Counted from the stretch's first letter, positions 1 to 7,290 are shown. The stretch is DNA of 8,596 nucleotides from Verrucomicrobiota bacterium (GCA_003694825.1 RFJS01000040.1:1-8596), one strand, 5' to 3'. Translations and numbers: made by a program. The notes: a model not told the origin generated them from the letters alone.

Positions 1-26
1 CGCTTTGTGCCCAAAATCCCCACATT

Positions 27-1022
27 GTGCCTTCAGCCGAGCCCAGGGAGAGCCCAACCGCGACGACGGTTCCGGCGGTCAGCATCGTGATCCCGTGTCA
101 CAATGCCGGACCGTGGCTTGCCGAGCAGCTCGAGGCGCTCGCCCGACAGCGATTCGACCGCCCGTGGGAAATCGTTCTCGTCGACAACCGCAGCACCGAC
201 GACTCCCTCTCCGTCGCCCGCCGCTACGCCGACCGGTTTCCGGCTTTTCGGATTATCGCCGCCGACGAAGGCCGCAGTCCCGCCTACGCCCGCAATGTCG
301 GTGTGCGGGCCGCGCAGGGGGAAATCATCCTCTTTTGCGATGCCGACGACGTCGTGGCTGACAACTGGCTCGCCACGATGGCCGGTCTCGTCGAAAAGCA
401 TCGGTTCGTCGCCTGCCGTCTGGAACAGGAGCGGCTCAACCCACCGGAGACCGTCTCCTCACGCCACTTCGTCCAGGATCACGAGCTGATCCACCATCCG
501 TTTTACGATCATGCCGGAGCCGGGACAATCGGCGTCCGTCGGACCGACTTCCTCAAGGCCGGCGGTTTCGACGAACGCCTGAAGACACACGAGGACCTGG
601 AGTTCTGCTGGCGCATGCAGCTCGATGGCTTCACGCTGCACTTCACCGAAGAGACCTGGATCCACTATCGCTACCGTGCGCACGCCACGGCGGCGTTTCG
701 CCAGCAGGTTCGCTACGGCCGGGACTACATCACCGTGTATCGAATGTATCGCTCTCTCGGGCACGAGATCCCGATGAAACGGCTCCGCGGCTACGTCCGC
801 GAATTCCTCGCGTGCTTCCTGCACGGCATCAGGAATTTGCATGACAAACAGGCACGCCTGAGCTGGATCAACGACGCGGGCTTTCACCTGGGGATGATCC
901 TCGGCCTTCTCGGCCGCCCGTTGCACCCGGCCTTCCCCGTCGGCCACCACCTCGCCGCCGACGGTGAGGCGCCTCCGCCAGCCACACGGGAGAACGACAC
1001 GCCAACGCCGACCGAAGCCTGA
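27..1022 (+). CDS. Family 2 (GT-A) glycosyltransferase
   Basis: Predicted cytoplasmic or membrane-associated inverting glycosyltransferase that moves a sugar from a nucleotide donor to a glycan or other acceptor; the substrate cannot be told. The GT-A fold starts with VSIVIPCHNA (residues 18-27). EIVLVDNRSTDDS (48-60) follows as the nucleotide-binding strand. The metal-binding DxD equivalent is CDADD (104-108), and the likely catalytic-base segment is HEDLEFCWR (188-196). The HYRYR and YGRDY segments near 213-234 are typical of the C-terminal part of such enzymes. The last 30 residues or so are Pro/Thr-rich and probably disordered. I use the GTG at 27, which leaves 17 residues before the first strand. 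The frame stays open to the left window edge, so a start upstream of the window cannot be excluded. The gene converges on nusB, with 119 bp between the stops. Family assignment is firm; the acceptor is unknown. Confidence 0.88.
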   Translation: MPSAEPRESPTATTVPAVSIVIPCHNAGPWLAEQLEALARQRFDRPWEIVLVDNRSTDDSLSVARRYADRFPAFRIIAADEGRSPAYARNVGVRAAQGEIILFCDADDVVADNWLATMAGLVEKHRFVACRLEQERLNPPETVSSRHFVQDHELIHHPFYDHAGAGTIGVRRTDFLKAGGFDERLKTHEDLEFCWRMQLDGFTLHFTEETWIHYRYRAHATAAFRQQVRYGRDYITVYRMYRSLGHEIPMKRLRGYVREFLACFLHGIRNLHDKQARLSWINDAGFHLGMILGLLGRPLHPAFPVGHHLAADGEAPPPATRENDTPTPTEA

Positions 1023-1073
1023 GCGCGCTCAAGCGCGTGTCGAAAAAGCCGAAAGCCGGGCCGTTCTCACGGC
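1023..1073. terminator. Candidate hairpins in the convergent gap between the glycosyltransferase gene and nusB
   Basis: Two short inverted repeats lie between the convergent stops. The first (1023-1028 with 1033-1038, loop TCAA, six pairs including one G-T) starts right after the glycosyltransferase stop but has no T-run behind it on the plus strand. The second (1060-1064 with 1069-1073) reads on the minus strand as a five-pair stem with a GAGA (GNRA-type) loop. It is followed about 12 nt later by a five-T run (minus strand, 1047-1043). That spacing is longer than in a textbook intrinsic terminator, so termination of the nusB operon here is only a suggestion. The rest of the gap, to 1141, is very GC-rich with further imperfect palindromes and no coding signal that I trust. 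Confidence 0.3.
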
Positions 1074-1141
1074 ACCTCGCCCCTGCCGCCAGGCGTCCCG
1101 GCCGGCGATATCCGGCAGGCCGGCCCCGCGATCCGGGCCGA

Positions 1142-1585
1142 TCAATCGTCGATCGCGGAGCGCGCCGGCCGGTCGAGCTGGTCCTTCACCCGGTCGAGGA
1201 TTCCGTTGATGAACCGGCGCGAGTCCGCGCTGGAGAAGGTCTTGCTCAGATCGATGGCCTCGTTGATCGAGACGACCGGCGGGATGTCCTTGCGGAAGAG
1301 CATCTCGAATATCGCGAGCCGGAGGATGGCGAGATCGACCCGGGCGATGCGGTCGAAATCCCAGTTCTCCGCCAGAGAGCGGATCTTCTCATCGATCACA
1401 TCGAGGTTCTCGATCGTGCCGTGGATGAGCTGCTCGGCGAAGGCGTAGTAGTCGCGCGGCCGGTCCTTGTCGGCAAAGAATTGCTGCAGGTCCGCCTCGA
1501 GGTCCTCGGACGGATTCAACGACCAGCTGTAGAGAAACTGCATGGCCGCGATCCGGCTGTGACGTCGCTGTGTCTTCCGGCTCAT
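1142..1585 (-). CDS. nusB: Transcription antitermination factor NusB
   Basis: NusB binds boxA RNA together with NusE (ribosomal protein S10) and joins the antitermination complex that keeps RNA polymerase going through rRNA operons. The 147-residue product has the usual length for the family and is a single all-helical domain. Visible hallmarks are the basic N-terminus ending in RIAAMQFLYSW (11-21), NWDFDRIARVDLAILRLAIFE (74-94) and the C-terminal VSINEAIDLSKTFSSADSRRFINGILD region (105-131). The start is the ATG at 1585, which overlaps the ribH stop as ATGA; the longer open frame upstream lies inside ribH and is not expected to be used. The overlap points to translational coupling with ribH, a common arrangement because both genes are housekeeping. 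It is the last gene of the minus-strand operon. Confidence 0.95.
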   Translation of the reverse strand: MSRKTQRRHSRIAAMQFLYSWSLNPSEDLEADLQQFFADKDRPRDYYAFAEQLIHGTIENLDVIDEKIRSLAENWDFDRIARVDLAILRLAIFEMLFRKDIPPVVSINEAIDLSKTFSSADSRRFINGILDRVKDQLDRPARSAIDD

Positions 1586-2073
1586 GATCGTTCCCTTCCG
1601 CGGATGAAGCGGGTGCGCTTGAGCACGGCCATCTCGAGCGCCGCCCAGGCAAACTCCGCGCCCCGGTTGACCGGCCCGAGGCAACGCTCACGCGCCTGCT
1701 CCTCGTTCTCGGCCACGACGATCCCGTTGATCACGGGCGTGGCATGATCGAGCGAGACCCGGTGCAGCGCATCCGCCGTGCTGAAAGCGATGACCTCGTA
1801 GTGCAGGGTGCCGCCGCGCACGATCACGCCGAGTGCCACGACGGCGTCATAGCTGCCCGCGTCGAGCATCCCCTGCACCGCCACCGGCACCTCGTTCGAG
1901 CCCGGGACCCGCCAGATGTCGATGGCGTCTTCCGCCACGTGCGCCTCGCGCAGATAGCCACTGACCTGCGAGACGAGCGCATCGACATACGCCGCGTTGT
2001 AGCGGGCCCCGACGATTCCGAATCGGAGGCCCGATCCATCGATGGAAACTGGAGGTGGTGGCGAGAAACTCAT
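1582..2073 (-). CDS. ribH: 6,7-dimethyl-8-ribityllumazine synthase
   Basis: Condenses 5-amino-6-ribitylamino-uracil with 3,4-dihydroxy-2-butanone 4-phosphate to lumazine, the penultimate step of riboflavin synthesis; the enzyme is normally a cytoplasmic pentamer or 60-mer. The 163-residue length fits the family. Visible are the first strand FGIVGARYN (18-26), the substrate loop RVPGSNEVP (55-63), GVIVRGGTLHYEVIA (82-96) with the catalytic-type His91, and NRGAEFAWAALEMA (136-149) near the C-terminus. In the substrate loop the position usually held by an aromatic or other hydrophobic residue (SFE in Bacillus subtilis) is Asn60, which is somewhat unusual. I chose the ATG at 2073, 17 residues before the first strand; an in-frame GTG at 2127 would add 18 residues, and neither has a convincing Shine-Dalgarno site. 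The gene sits 75 bp after ribB and overlaps nusB by 4 bp. Confidence 0.95.
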   Translation of the reverse strand: MSFSPPPPVSIDGSGLRFGIVGARYNAAYVDALVSQVSGYLREAHVAEDAIDIWRVPGSNEVPVAVQGMLDAGSYDAVVALGVIVRGGTLHYEVIAFSTADALHRVSLDHATPVINGIVVAENEEQARERCLGPVNRGAEFAWAALEMAVLKRTRFIRGRERS

Positions 2074-2148
2074 GGGCGCTTGCAGACTGCGAAACGGCAG
2101 ACGGTGAGGCTCCCGCCGCTCGCGCACAATCCCTTTGTTGCGCCGGGA

Positions 2149-3300
2149 TTACTCGCGCGGGCACGGCTCGGCTCCAGCCGCCCCCTCTGCCTCGGGTTCT
2201 CCGCAGGCGATCTGCTCGACAATCTCGATGCCGTAGCCATCGAGCCCCACGACTCGGCGCGCCGTCCCCGAGAGCAGGCGGATGCGCCGCAGCCCCAGCG
2301 CCACGAGGATCTGCGCCCCGATGCCGTAGTCGCGAAAGCTCATCGGTCCCGCCGGCTCCTCCTCCGGCGGATTGTGCCAGCGTGCCTCCATCGCGGACTG
2401 GGTGGGCTCCATGTAGAGGACCACCCCCTTGCCCTCCTGCTGAATCCGTGTCAGCGCCGCCTCCAGAGCGCTCTGGCTGCGCTGCCCTTTTTCCCGAAAC
2501 ACATCGTTGAGCGGATTGGCGCTGTGCACCCGCACGAGCGTCGGCTCCTCGTCGAGATCGCCGACCGTGAGCGCGTAGTGGTGGCGCTTGTCGAGAAGGC
2601 TGTGGAAGACGTGCAGCTCGAAATCACCATACTCGCTGTGGAACGACCGGTGGGCGATGCGCTCAACGAGCTGTTCGCGCTGGTGCCGATACTCGATGAG
2701 CTGCGCGATCGAGATCATCTTCAGGCCAAACGTCTTCTTGAACTCAACCAGCTCCGGCAGGCGCGCCATCGTGCCGTCGTCGTTGACGATCTCGCAAATC
2801 ACCCCGCTGGGGTGCAGCCCCGCGAGAATCGCGAGATCGACGGCCGCCTCGGTATGTCCGGCCCGCTCGAGCACGCCTCCCGGCCGCGCCCGCAGGGGAA
2901 AGACGTGTCCCGGCTGCACAAGCTGCTCGGGCCGTGAATTCGGATCGCCGAGGATCCGGATCGCGACGGTTCGATCATAGGCGCTGATCCCCGTGGTGAT
3001 GCCCTCGGCCGCGTCCACGCTGACCGCGAAATCCGTGCGGTGGGATTCCCGGTTGTTCATCACCATCGGCCCGAGGCCGAGACGGCGGAGCTGGAACTCC
3101 GTCGTCGGCACGCACACGATGCCGCTCCCGTAGCGGATCATCATATTCACCGTTTCCGGCGTGGCCTTCGACGCCGCCATGATCAGGTCGCCCTCGTTCT
3201 CCCGATCCTCGTCGTCCGTGACGATGACCAGGCGCCCGGCGGCAATCTCCTGAATCGCCTCCTCGACCGTGTCGAAGCATCCGCTGAGTTCCGTGCTCAT
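2149..3300 (-). CDS. ribB: 3,4-dihydroxy-2-butanone 4-phosphate synthase with a degenerate GTP cyclohydrolase II-like C-terminal domain
   Basis: Converts ribulose 5-phosphate into 3,4-dihydroxy-2-butanone 4-phosphate plus formate, supplying the four-carbon substrate of RibH. The N-terminal domain (about residues 8-205) is complete: DDEDRENEGDLIMAA (29-43), RYGSGIVCVP (56-65), RTDFAVSVDA (88-97), GITTGISAYDR (100-110), GHVFPLRA (131-138), GHTEAAVDLA (148-157) and ICEIVNDDGTMARLPEL (168-184). The C-terminal half (about 215-365) follows the RibA fold, ending in RDYGIGAQIL and GLDGYGIEIVEQI. However, the zinc-binding Cys signature of true GTP cyclohydrolase II is replaced by HSANPLNDVF (259-268), and there is no Cys between residues 170 and 365. 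It therefore looks like a bifunctional RibBA that kept only RibB activity, similar to described RibBX-type proteins. Start is the ATG at 3300, which puts the first helix where expected; a longer open frame to 3402 runs into the upstream gene. Confidence 0.93.
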   Translation of the reverse strand: MSTELSGCFDTVEEAIQEIAAGRLVIVTDDEDRENEGDLIMAASKATPETVNMMIRYGSGIVCVPTTEFQLRRLGLGPMVMNNRESHRTDFAVSVDAAEGITTGISAYDRTVAIRILGDPNSRPEQLVQPGHVFPLRARPGGVLERAGHTEAAVDLAILAGLHPSGVICEIVNDDGTMARLPELVEFKKTFGLKMISIAQLIEYRHQREQLVERIAHRSFHSEYGDFELHVFHSLLDKRHHYALTVGDLDEEPTLVRVHSANPLNDVFREKGQRSQSALEAALTRIQQEGKGVVLYMEPTQSAMEARWHNPPEEEPAGPMSFRDYGIGAQILVALGLRRIRLLSGTARRVVGLDGYGIEIVEQIACGEPEAEGAAGAEPCPRE

Positions 3301-3340
3301 GCCCTGAACAAAAGACGGTTCCCGCCCCTCAGGCCAGCCT

Positions 3341-3502
3341 TCAACGCCGCTTTCCGGGCCCGAAGATAATCGCCGACGCGAACAGCGCCAGGAGCAGCTC
3401 AAAGGCGCCCACCAGCAGCAACGGCTTCATCCGCAGCCGCAGGCCGACAAAAAGAAGCGCCAGCGACGAAACCCAGAGGATCACCGCCAGCATCAACGAC
3501 AT
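3341..3502 (-). CDS. Small two-helix membrane protein, function unknown
   Basis: I do not recognise this 53-residue protein. It is almost entirely hydrophobic, with two likely membrane helices (about residues 3-23 and 28-47) split by a short basic turn (RLRMK, 22-26), and it ends in a basic GPGKRR tail. That pattern fits a small inner-membrane hairpin. The ATG at 3502 has an AAAAGG ribosome-binding site (minus strand, 3513-3508) five bases upstream, so I prefer it to the in-frame GTG at 3532, which would add a polar ten-residue leader. It lies 40 bp upstream of ribB on the same strand and so is probably the first gene of the riboflavin/nusB operon. A link to riboflavin handling is only a guess from position. 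Confidence 0.6.
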   Translation of the reverse strand: MSLMLAVILWVSSLALLFVGLRLRMKPLLLVGAFELLLALFASAIIFGPGKRR

Positions 3503-3695
3503 CCGGACCTTTTCCGAAGGGACAGAAGACACGGCGGCAAACCTGCCCCCGCCGCTGCCTAAGGGCGAGCCCGTTCTGTCGATCCGGGTGCCACCCTATT
3601 CAGCTTTTTCGCCCAATCCGGTGTAATCTGCCACGGACCCGCCGAGTTTTTCCTCTCTCCTTGCCCCACCGTTCCCACCGCTCCTTGCCCACTCC
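3503..3695. promoter_or_regulatory. Divergent intergenic region with a possible plus-strand promoter and a pyrimidine-rich leader
   Basis: This 193-bp gap separates two divergent gene sets and must hold promoters for both. On the plus strand, TGTAAT at 3622-3627 matches the bacterial -10 consensus in five of six positions. A weak -35 candidate, TTCAGC, lies 17 bp upstream at 3599-3604. From about 3645 to the ATG at 3696 the leader is nearly all pyrimidine and has no Shine-Dalgarno site. It contains a 10-bp direct repeat, CTCCTTGCCC, at 3657-3666 and 3681-3690, and a 7-bp repeat, CCCACCG, at 3665-3671 and 3674-3680. I could not pick a convincing minus-strand promoter, and I see no FMN riboswitch-like structure ahead of the riboflavin genes. 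Confidence 0.35.
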
Positions 3696-5507
3696 ATGCC
3701 CGAAACCATTCCTGCTCTCCTTCGCCGGCGCGCCAACGCTTCCGCCGCGCAACCCGCCCTCGGCGACATCGACAGTGCCCGCCTCGACTACGCCCGCCTC
3801 CACGGCGACGTGACCACGGCCGCGGCCGCGCTTCGCTCCCTCGGCGTCGCTCCGGAAGACCGGGTCGCTATGGTCCTGCCCAATGGTCCGGATGCCGCTC
3901 TGGCCTTCCTCGGCGTCTCGAGCTGCGCCACCGCCGCTCCGCTTAACCCGGGCTACAGCGAAGAGGAGTTCGCCTTCTACCTCAAGGATCTCGAGGCCCG
4001 GCTGGTCATCGTCGATGCCGATGCTGCCCCCGCCGCCGTCCGCGCCGCCGCCTCGCTCGGCATCCCCACAACACCCTGGCCACTGCCCGCGAACACCGGG
4101 ACGCCCGCCGCGCCCGAGCTTCCGTCGCCCGAGGACGTCGCCCTCGTCCTGCATACCTCCGGCACCACTTCGAGGCCGAAAATCGTCCCGCTCTCGCACG
4201 CGAACCTCACCGCCTCCGCCGCCAATATCGCCGCCGCCCTTCGGCTCACCGAGGATGACGTCGCGCTGAACGTCATGCCACTCTTTCACATCCACGGCCT
4301 GGTCGCTTCGGTGCTCGCCACCCTCCACAGCGGCGGCACCGTCATCTGCACCCCGGGCTTCGACGGCACCCGCATCCTCGACTGGCTCTCTTCGCATCCG
4401 ATCACCTGGTACACCGCCGTCCCCACCATGCACCAGGCCGTCCTTCAGGCGCTCCAATCGTGCGAAACCCCGCCGGCCATCGCACGCCTCCGCTTCGTGC
4501 GCTCCTGTTCCTCCGCCCTGCCGCCTCGGCTCATGGCCGACCTCGAAGCCGCACTCGGCGTGCCCGTGATCGAAGCCTACGGCATGACCGAAGCCGCCCA
4601 TCAGATGGCCTGCAACCCGCTCCCGCCCGGGCCTCGCAAGCCCGGCTCGGTCGGCGTCCCCACCGGAGTGGAAATCGCCATCGTGGACGACGACGGCGCG
4701 TTTCTCCCGCCCGGCGAGACCGGAGAAGTTGTGATACGCGGACCCAACGTCACCCGTGGCTACGCCCGTCCCGCCGAAGCCAACGCCACCGCCTTCATCG
4801 ACGGCTGGTTTCGCACCGGCGACGAGGGTCGGTTCGACGCCGACGGCTACCTCTTTCTCACCGGCCGCCTCAAGGAGATGATCAATCGCGGCGGCGAAAA
4901 GATAGCCCCGCGCGAGATCGACGAAGCCCTGCTCGAACATCCCGACATCGCGCAGGCCGTTGCCTTCGCGGTGCCGCATCCGAGTCTTGGTGAGGATGTC
5001 GCCGTCGCCGTCGTGCCCCGCCAGGGCGCAACCCTCACGCCGGAGGAAGTCCGCGCCTACGCCTTCCGCCGCCTCGCCGACTTCAAGGTGCCCAGCATCG
5101 CCATCATCGTCGACGCCATCCCAAAAGGACCGACCGGCAAACTCCAGCGCATCGGCCTCGCCGAGAAACTCGAAGCCTTCTTGAAGAGCCGCTACGAACC
5201 GCCGGCGGATCTTGTCGAGACCTTGCTCTCGGATGCCTGGCTCGAGGTGCTCGAAGTCGAGCGCGTCGGGGCGCACGACAATTTCTTCGCGCTCGGCGGC
5301 GACTCGCTTCGTGGCAACCGGGTGATCGCCCAGATCAACGAAATCTTCGACGTCGACCTCCGCGTCCCGGCTCTCTTCCGCGCCCCCACCCTGAGAGAGT
5401 TTGCCGCCGTCATCCGCGAACGCTGCAGTCTGGAGCGCCTCGCCGAAATCGAAGCCTCCCTCGGCGAACTCGACGATCCTCCCTCCGGCCCCGCCCCGCT
5501 TGAATAA
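3696..5507 (+). CDS. Oxalyl-CoA synthetase-like adenylate-forming ligase fused to a C-terminal carrier protein domain
   Basis: Predicted to activate a small carboxylic acid with ATP and load it onto its own phosphopantetheine arm. The adenylation domain (about 1-498) has the P-loop HTSGTTSRPK (153-162), MPLFHIHGL (194-202), WYTAVPTMHQ (238-247), EAYGMTEA (293-300), GWFRTGD (370-376), RLKEMINRGGEKI (391-403) and the catalytic Lys482 in GPTGKLQR. Several of these segments, notably MPLFHIHGL, WYTAVPTMHQ, the RFVRSCSSAL segment and RGPNVTRGY, match my memory of plant and yeast oxalate-CoA ligase (AAE3/Pcs60) closely. Residues about 503-580 form an NRPS-type carrier with DNFFALGGDSLRGN, attachment Ser537; the usual CoA ligases end before this domain. 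The product is therefore probably an acyl-S-carrier thioester rather than free acyl-CoA. The ATG at 3696 has no Shine-Dalgarno site but gives a normal N-terminus. It is first in the plus-strand cluster, 22 bp from the next gene. Fold and fusion are firm; oxalate as substrate is inferred. Confidence 0.88.
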   Translation: MPETIPALLRRRANASAAQPALGDIDSARLDYARLHGDVTTAAAALRSLGVAPEDRVAMVLPNGPDAALAFLGVSSCATAAPLNPGYSEEEFAFYLKDLEARLVIVDADAAPAAVRAAASLGIPTTPWPLPANTGTPAAPELPSPEDVALVLHTSGTTSRPKIVPLSHANLTASAANIAAALRLTEDDVALNVMPLFHIHGLVASVLATLHSGGTVICTPGFDGTRILDWLSSHPITWYTAVPTMHQAVLQALQSCETPPAIARLRFVRSCSSALPPRLMADLEAALGVPVIEAYGMTEAAHQMACNPLPPGPRKPGSVGVPTGVEIAIVDDDGAFLPPGETGEVVIRGPNVTRGYARPAEANATAFIDGWFRTGDEGRFDADGYLFLTGRLKEMINRGGEKIAPREIDEALLEHPDIAQAVAFAVPHPSLGEDVAVAVVPRQGATLTPEEVRAYAFRRLADFKVPSIAIIVDAIPKGPTGKLQRIGLAEKLEAFLKSRYEPPADLVETLLSDAWLEVLEVERVGAHDNFFALGGDSLRGNRVIAQINEIFDVDLRVPALFRAPTLREFAAVIRERCSLERLAEIEASLGELDDPPSGPAPLE

Positions 5508-5529
5508 GCAGCGTCCGACTCGCTCCGCC

Positions 5530-7239
5530 ATGCCCGCCGGCACATCCCAACCCGCTTCCCTTCCGGAGAGTCGCCTCGGTCGTCTCGCCCGGAAACTCGG
5601 CACTCGTGCCCAACAGGTCGGTACGTCCGGCAGCGGCCTCGTCGGCCAGGTGCTCGCGGACTGTGGCATCGACACGCTCTTCGCGATCCCCGGCGTTCCC
5701 AACTACGCCTCGCTCAAAGCGTGTGAAGCCCATGGCATTCGCGTTTTCGGCACCCGTCACCAGTTCGGCGCGACCATCGCTTCGGCCGCCTGCAACCTGC
5801 TGGCCGGCACACTCCGTTCCGCCGTCATGGTCTCTGCCGCGCCCGCGATCACCAACACCCTCACCGGCCTGTTCTACGCACACACCGACCGAATCCCGTT
5901 GCTCGCCATCGGCGGGCGCCGCGGCGCCCGTTCCGGACTCGCCGGCGAGTTTCAGGCCGTGGACGTTCTGCCCGCCGTCTCTCCATTTTCCCGATACACC
6001 GCCCTCCTCGACAACACCGCCACCCTCGCGGCCGAATTGCGCGCCGCCGTCCACGCCGCCGCGACGTCGCCGCGAGGTCCCGCCTATGTCGACATCCTCG
6101 AGGAAACCCTGGCCGGCACCGCGCCACCCAACGCCACCCCCGGCGCACCTCTCCAACCGCAGTCCGGCGACTCCCCCCAGGTGCTTTCGACTACGATCGG
6201 GCAGCTTGCCGATCGCCTTCGCCGCGCGCGACGTCCCGCGATCGTCGTCGGCCCGGATGCCCGTTGGAGCGATCTCCCGGACCTGCTCGTGTCCCTTGTC
6301 GGACAGACCGGCGCCGCCTGCCTGACCCTTCCGACCGCCCGGGGCATTGTCCCGAACAGCCATCCCGCCGTCCTCAATCTCGCCCGGCCGCGCGTCCTCG
6401 CTGAAGCCGATCTGGTGCTCGTCGTGGGCAGCGACCTCGACTGGCAGCTTCGCTTCGGCTCGGAAATCGATCCTGCCACACCGGTCATCGTGCTCCACGA
6501 CGACGCCTCCACCCGGCCGAATCGGCCGAACGCCGAGTTCACCTCCCTTTCCCCGGCCGCCGTGCTCGCCGGTCTTGTCGAGGAGCCGGACTCTCTCGAC
6601 ACCCGCGAAAAACACCGCCGCGACGCCTGGCTGGATTCGCTCCGCGCAACCGCCCGAGACAGGCTCACCGCGCTGCGCCGACGTGCCGCCCGTTCAGACT
6701 GCGAAATCACAACCACGCGACTGATCCTGGAAATCGCAGGGTTTCTTCCGGCCGACGCCATCACTGTTCTCGACGCGAACCTCACCATGCTCGCGGCCCA
6801 GGACCTCCTGAGTGCGAACTTCCCCGGGGCCCGCCTCACCGCCGGCTCCGGCGGCACGATGGGCGTCGGCGTCCCGCTCGCGATCGGCGCACGCGCCGCC
6901 CGTCCCCGCCATTGCATCGTCGCCATCTGCGGAGATTTCGCCTTCGGCCTGTCCTGCCAGGAGATTGAGACTGCCGTTCGCCATGGACTGCCGTTCATCG
7001 CCGTCGTGGTCGACAACGGCGGCATCAGCGCCGGCACGATCACCCATCAATGCACGGCGGATCCCGCGGCGCGCCTCACCACCCTCGCCTCCGGCACACG
7101 GTTCGACCACCTCGCGTCCTCGTTTGGCGGATACGGCGAATACATCGTTCACCCCGAACAAATCCGCCCGGCCCTCGAGCGCGCCGCCGCGGCCGACAGG
7201 CCCATGGTGCTTCACGTCAGGACCATCCACGAGAGCTGA
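5530..7239 (+). CDS. Thiamine diphosphate-dependent enzyme, oxalyl-CoA decarboxylase-like, with an altered active site
   Basis: A 569-residue member of the acetolactate synthase/oxalyl-CoA decarboxylase superfamily, which forms and uses ThDP-bound carbanions. An N-terminal pyrimidine-binding domain (about 35-195) contains FAIPGVPN, GTRHQFGA, MVSAAPAITNTLTGL and IPLLAIGG. A central domain (about 220-350) follows. The C-terminal pyrophosphate domain (about 395-565) has GSGGTMGVGVPLAIGA (439-454) and GDFAFGLSCQEIETA (468-482), with metal ligands Asp469 and Asn496 of VVDNGGI. The AFGLSCQEIET and SFGGYG stretches recall oxalyl-CoA decarboxylase most. The Glu that normally activates the cofactor (RHE) is Gln78, and a Tyr typical of the NNGGIY segment is Ser500. 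Start is the ATG at 5530; an in-frame extension to 5401 would overlap the ligase gene. About 35 extra residues precede the fold. It probably acts on the thioester made by the upstream ligase, but acyloin synthase or a catalytically reduced role is possible. Confidence 0.87.
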   Translation: MPAGTSQPASLPESRLGRLARKLGTRAQQVGTSGSGLVGQVLADCGIDTLFAIPGVPNYASLKACEAHGIRVFGTRHQFGATIASAACNLLAGTLRSAVMVSAAPAITNTLTGLFYAHTDRIPLLAIGGRRGARSGLAGEFQAVDVLPAVSPFSRYTALLDNTATLAAELRAAVHAAATSPRGPAYVDILEETLAGTAPPNATPGAPLQPQSGDSPQVLSTTIGQLADRLRRARRPAIVVGPDARWSDLPDLLVSLVGQTGAACLTLPTARGIVPNSHPAVLNLARPRVLAEADLVLVVGSDLDWQLRFGSEIDPATPVIVLHDDASTRPNRPNAEFTSLSPAAVLAGLVEEPDSLDTREKHRRDAWLDSLRATARDRLTALRRRAARSDCEITTTRLILEIAGFLPADAITVLDANLTMLAAQDLLSANFPGARLTAGSGGTMGVGVPLAIGARAARPRHCIVAICGDFAFGLSCQEIETAVRHGLPFIAVVVDNGGISAGTITHQCTADPAARLTTLASGTRFDHLASSFGGYGEYIVHPEQIRPALERAAAADRPMVLHVRTIHES

Positions 7240-7290
7240 AGACGCACCCGCGCCGCCACCACCTTCTCTGCGAAACACCCCCCCCAACCC

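Noticed and set aside
1744..2937. A 397-codon open frame on the plus strand
   Set aside because: It lies antisense to ribH and ribB, both clearly recognisable, and its translation is Arg/His/Leu-rich without motifs.
3301..3695. An FMN riboswitch ahead of the riboflavin genes
   Set aside because: I could not find the conserved RFN blocks or their pairing on the minus strand between the divergent gene and ribB.
5401..5529. N-terminal extension of the ThDP gene into the ligase gene
   Set aside because: The extra 43 residues are Pro/Ser-rich out-of-frame sequence of the ligase tail; the ATG at 5530 gives a complete fold.
3600..5702. A 700-codon open frame on the minus strand
   Set aside because: It runs antisense to the ligase and ThDP genes, has a Gly/Arg/Asp/Glu-rich low-complexity composition and shows no recognisable domain. 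Long antisense frames are expected in GC-rich DNA.
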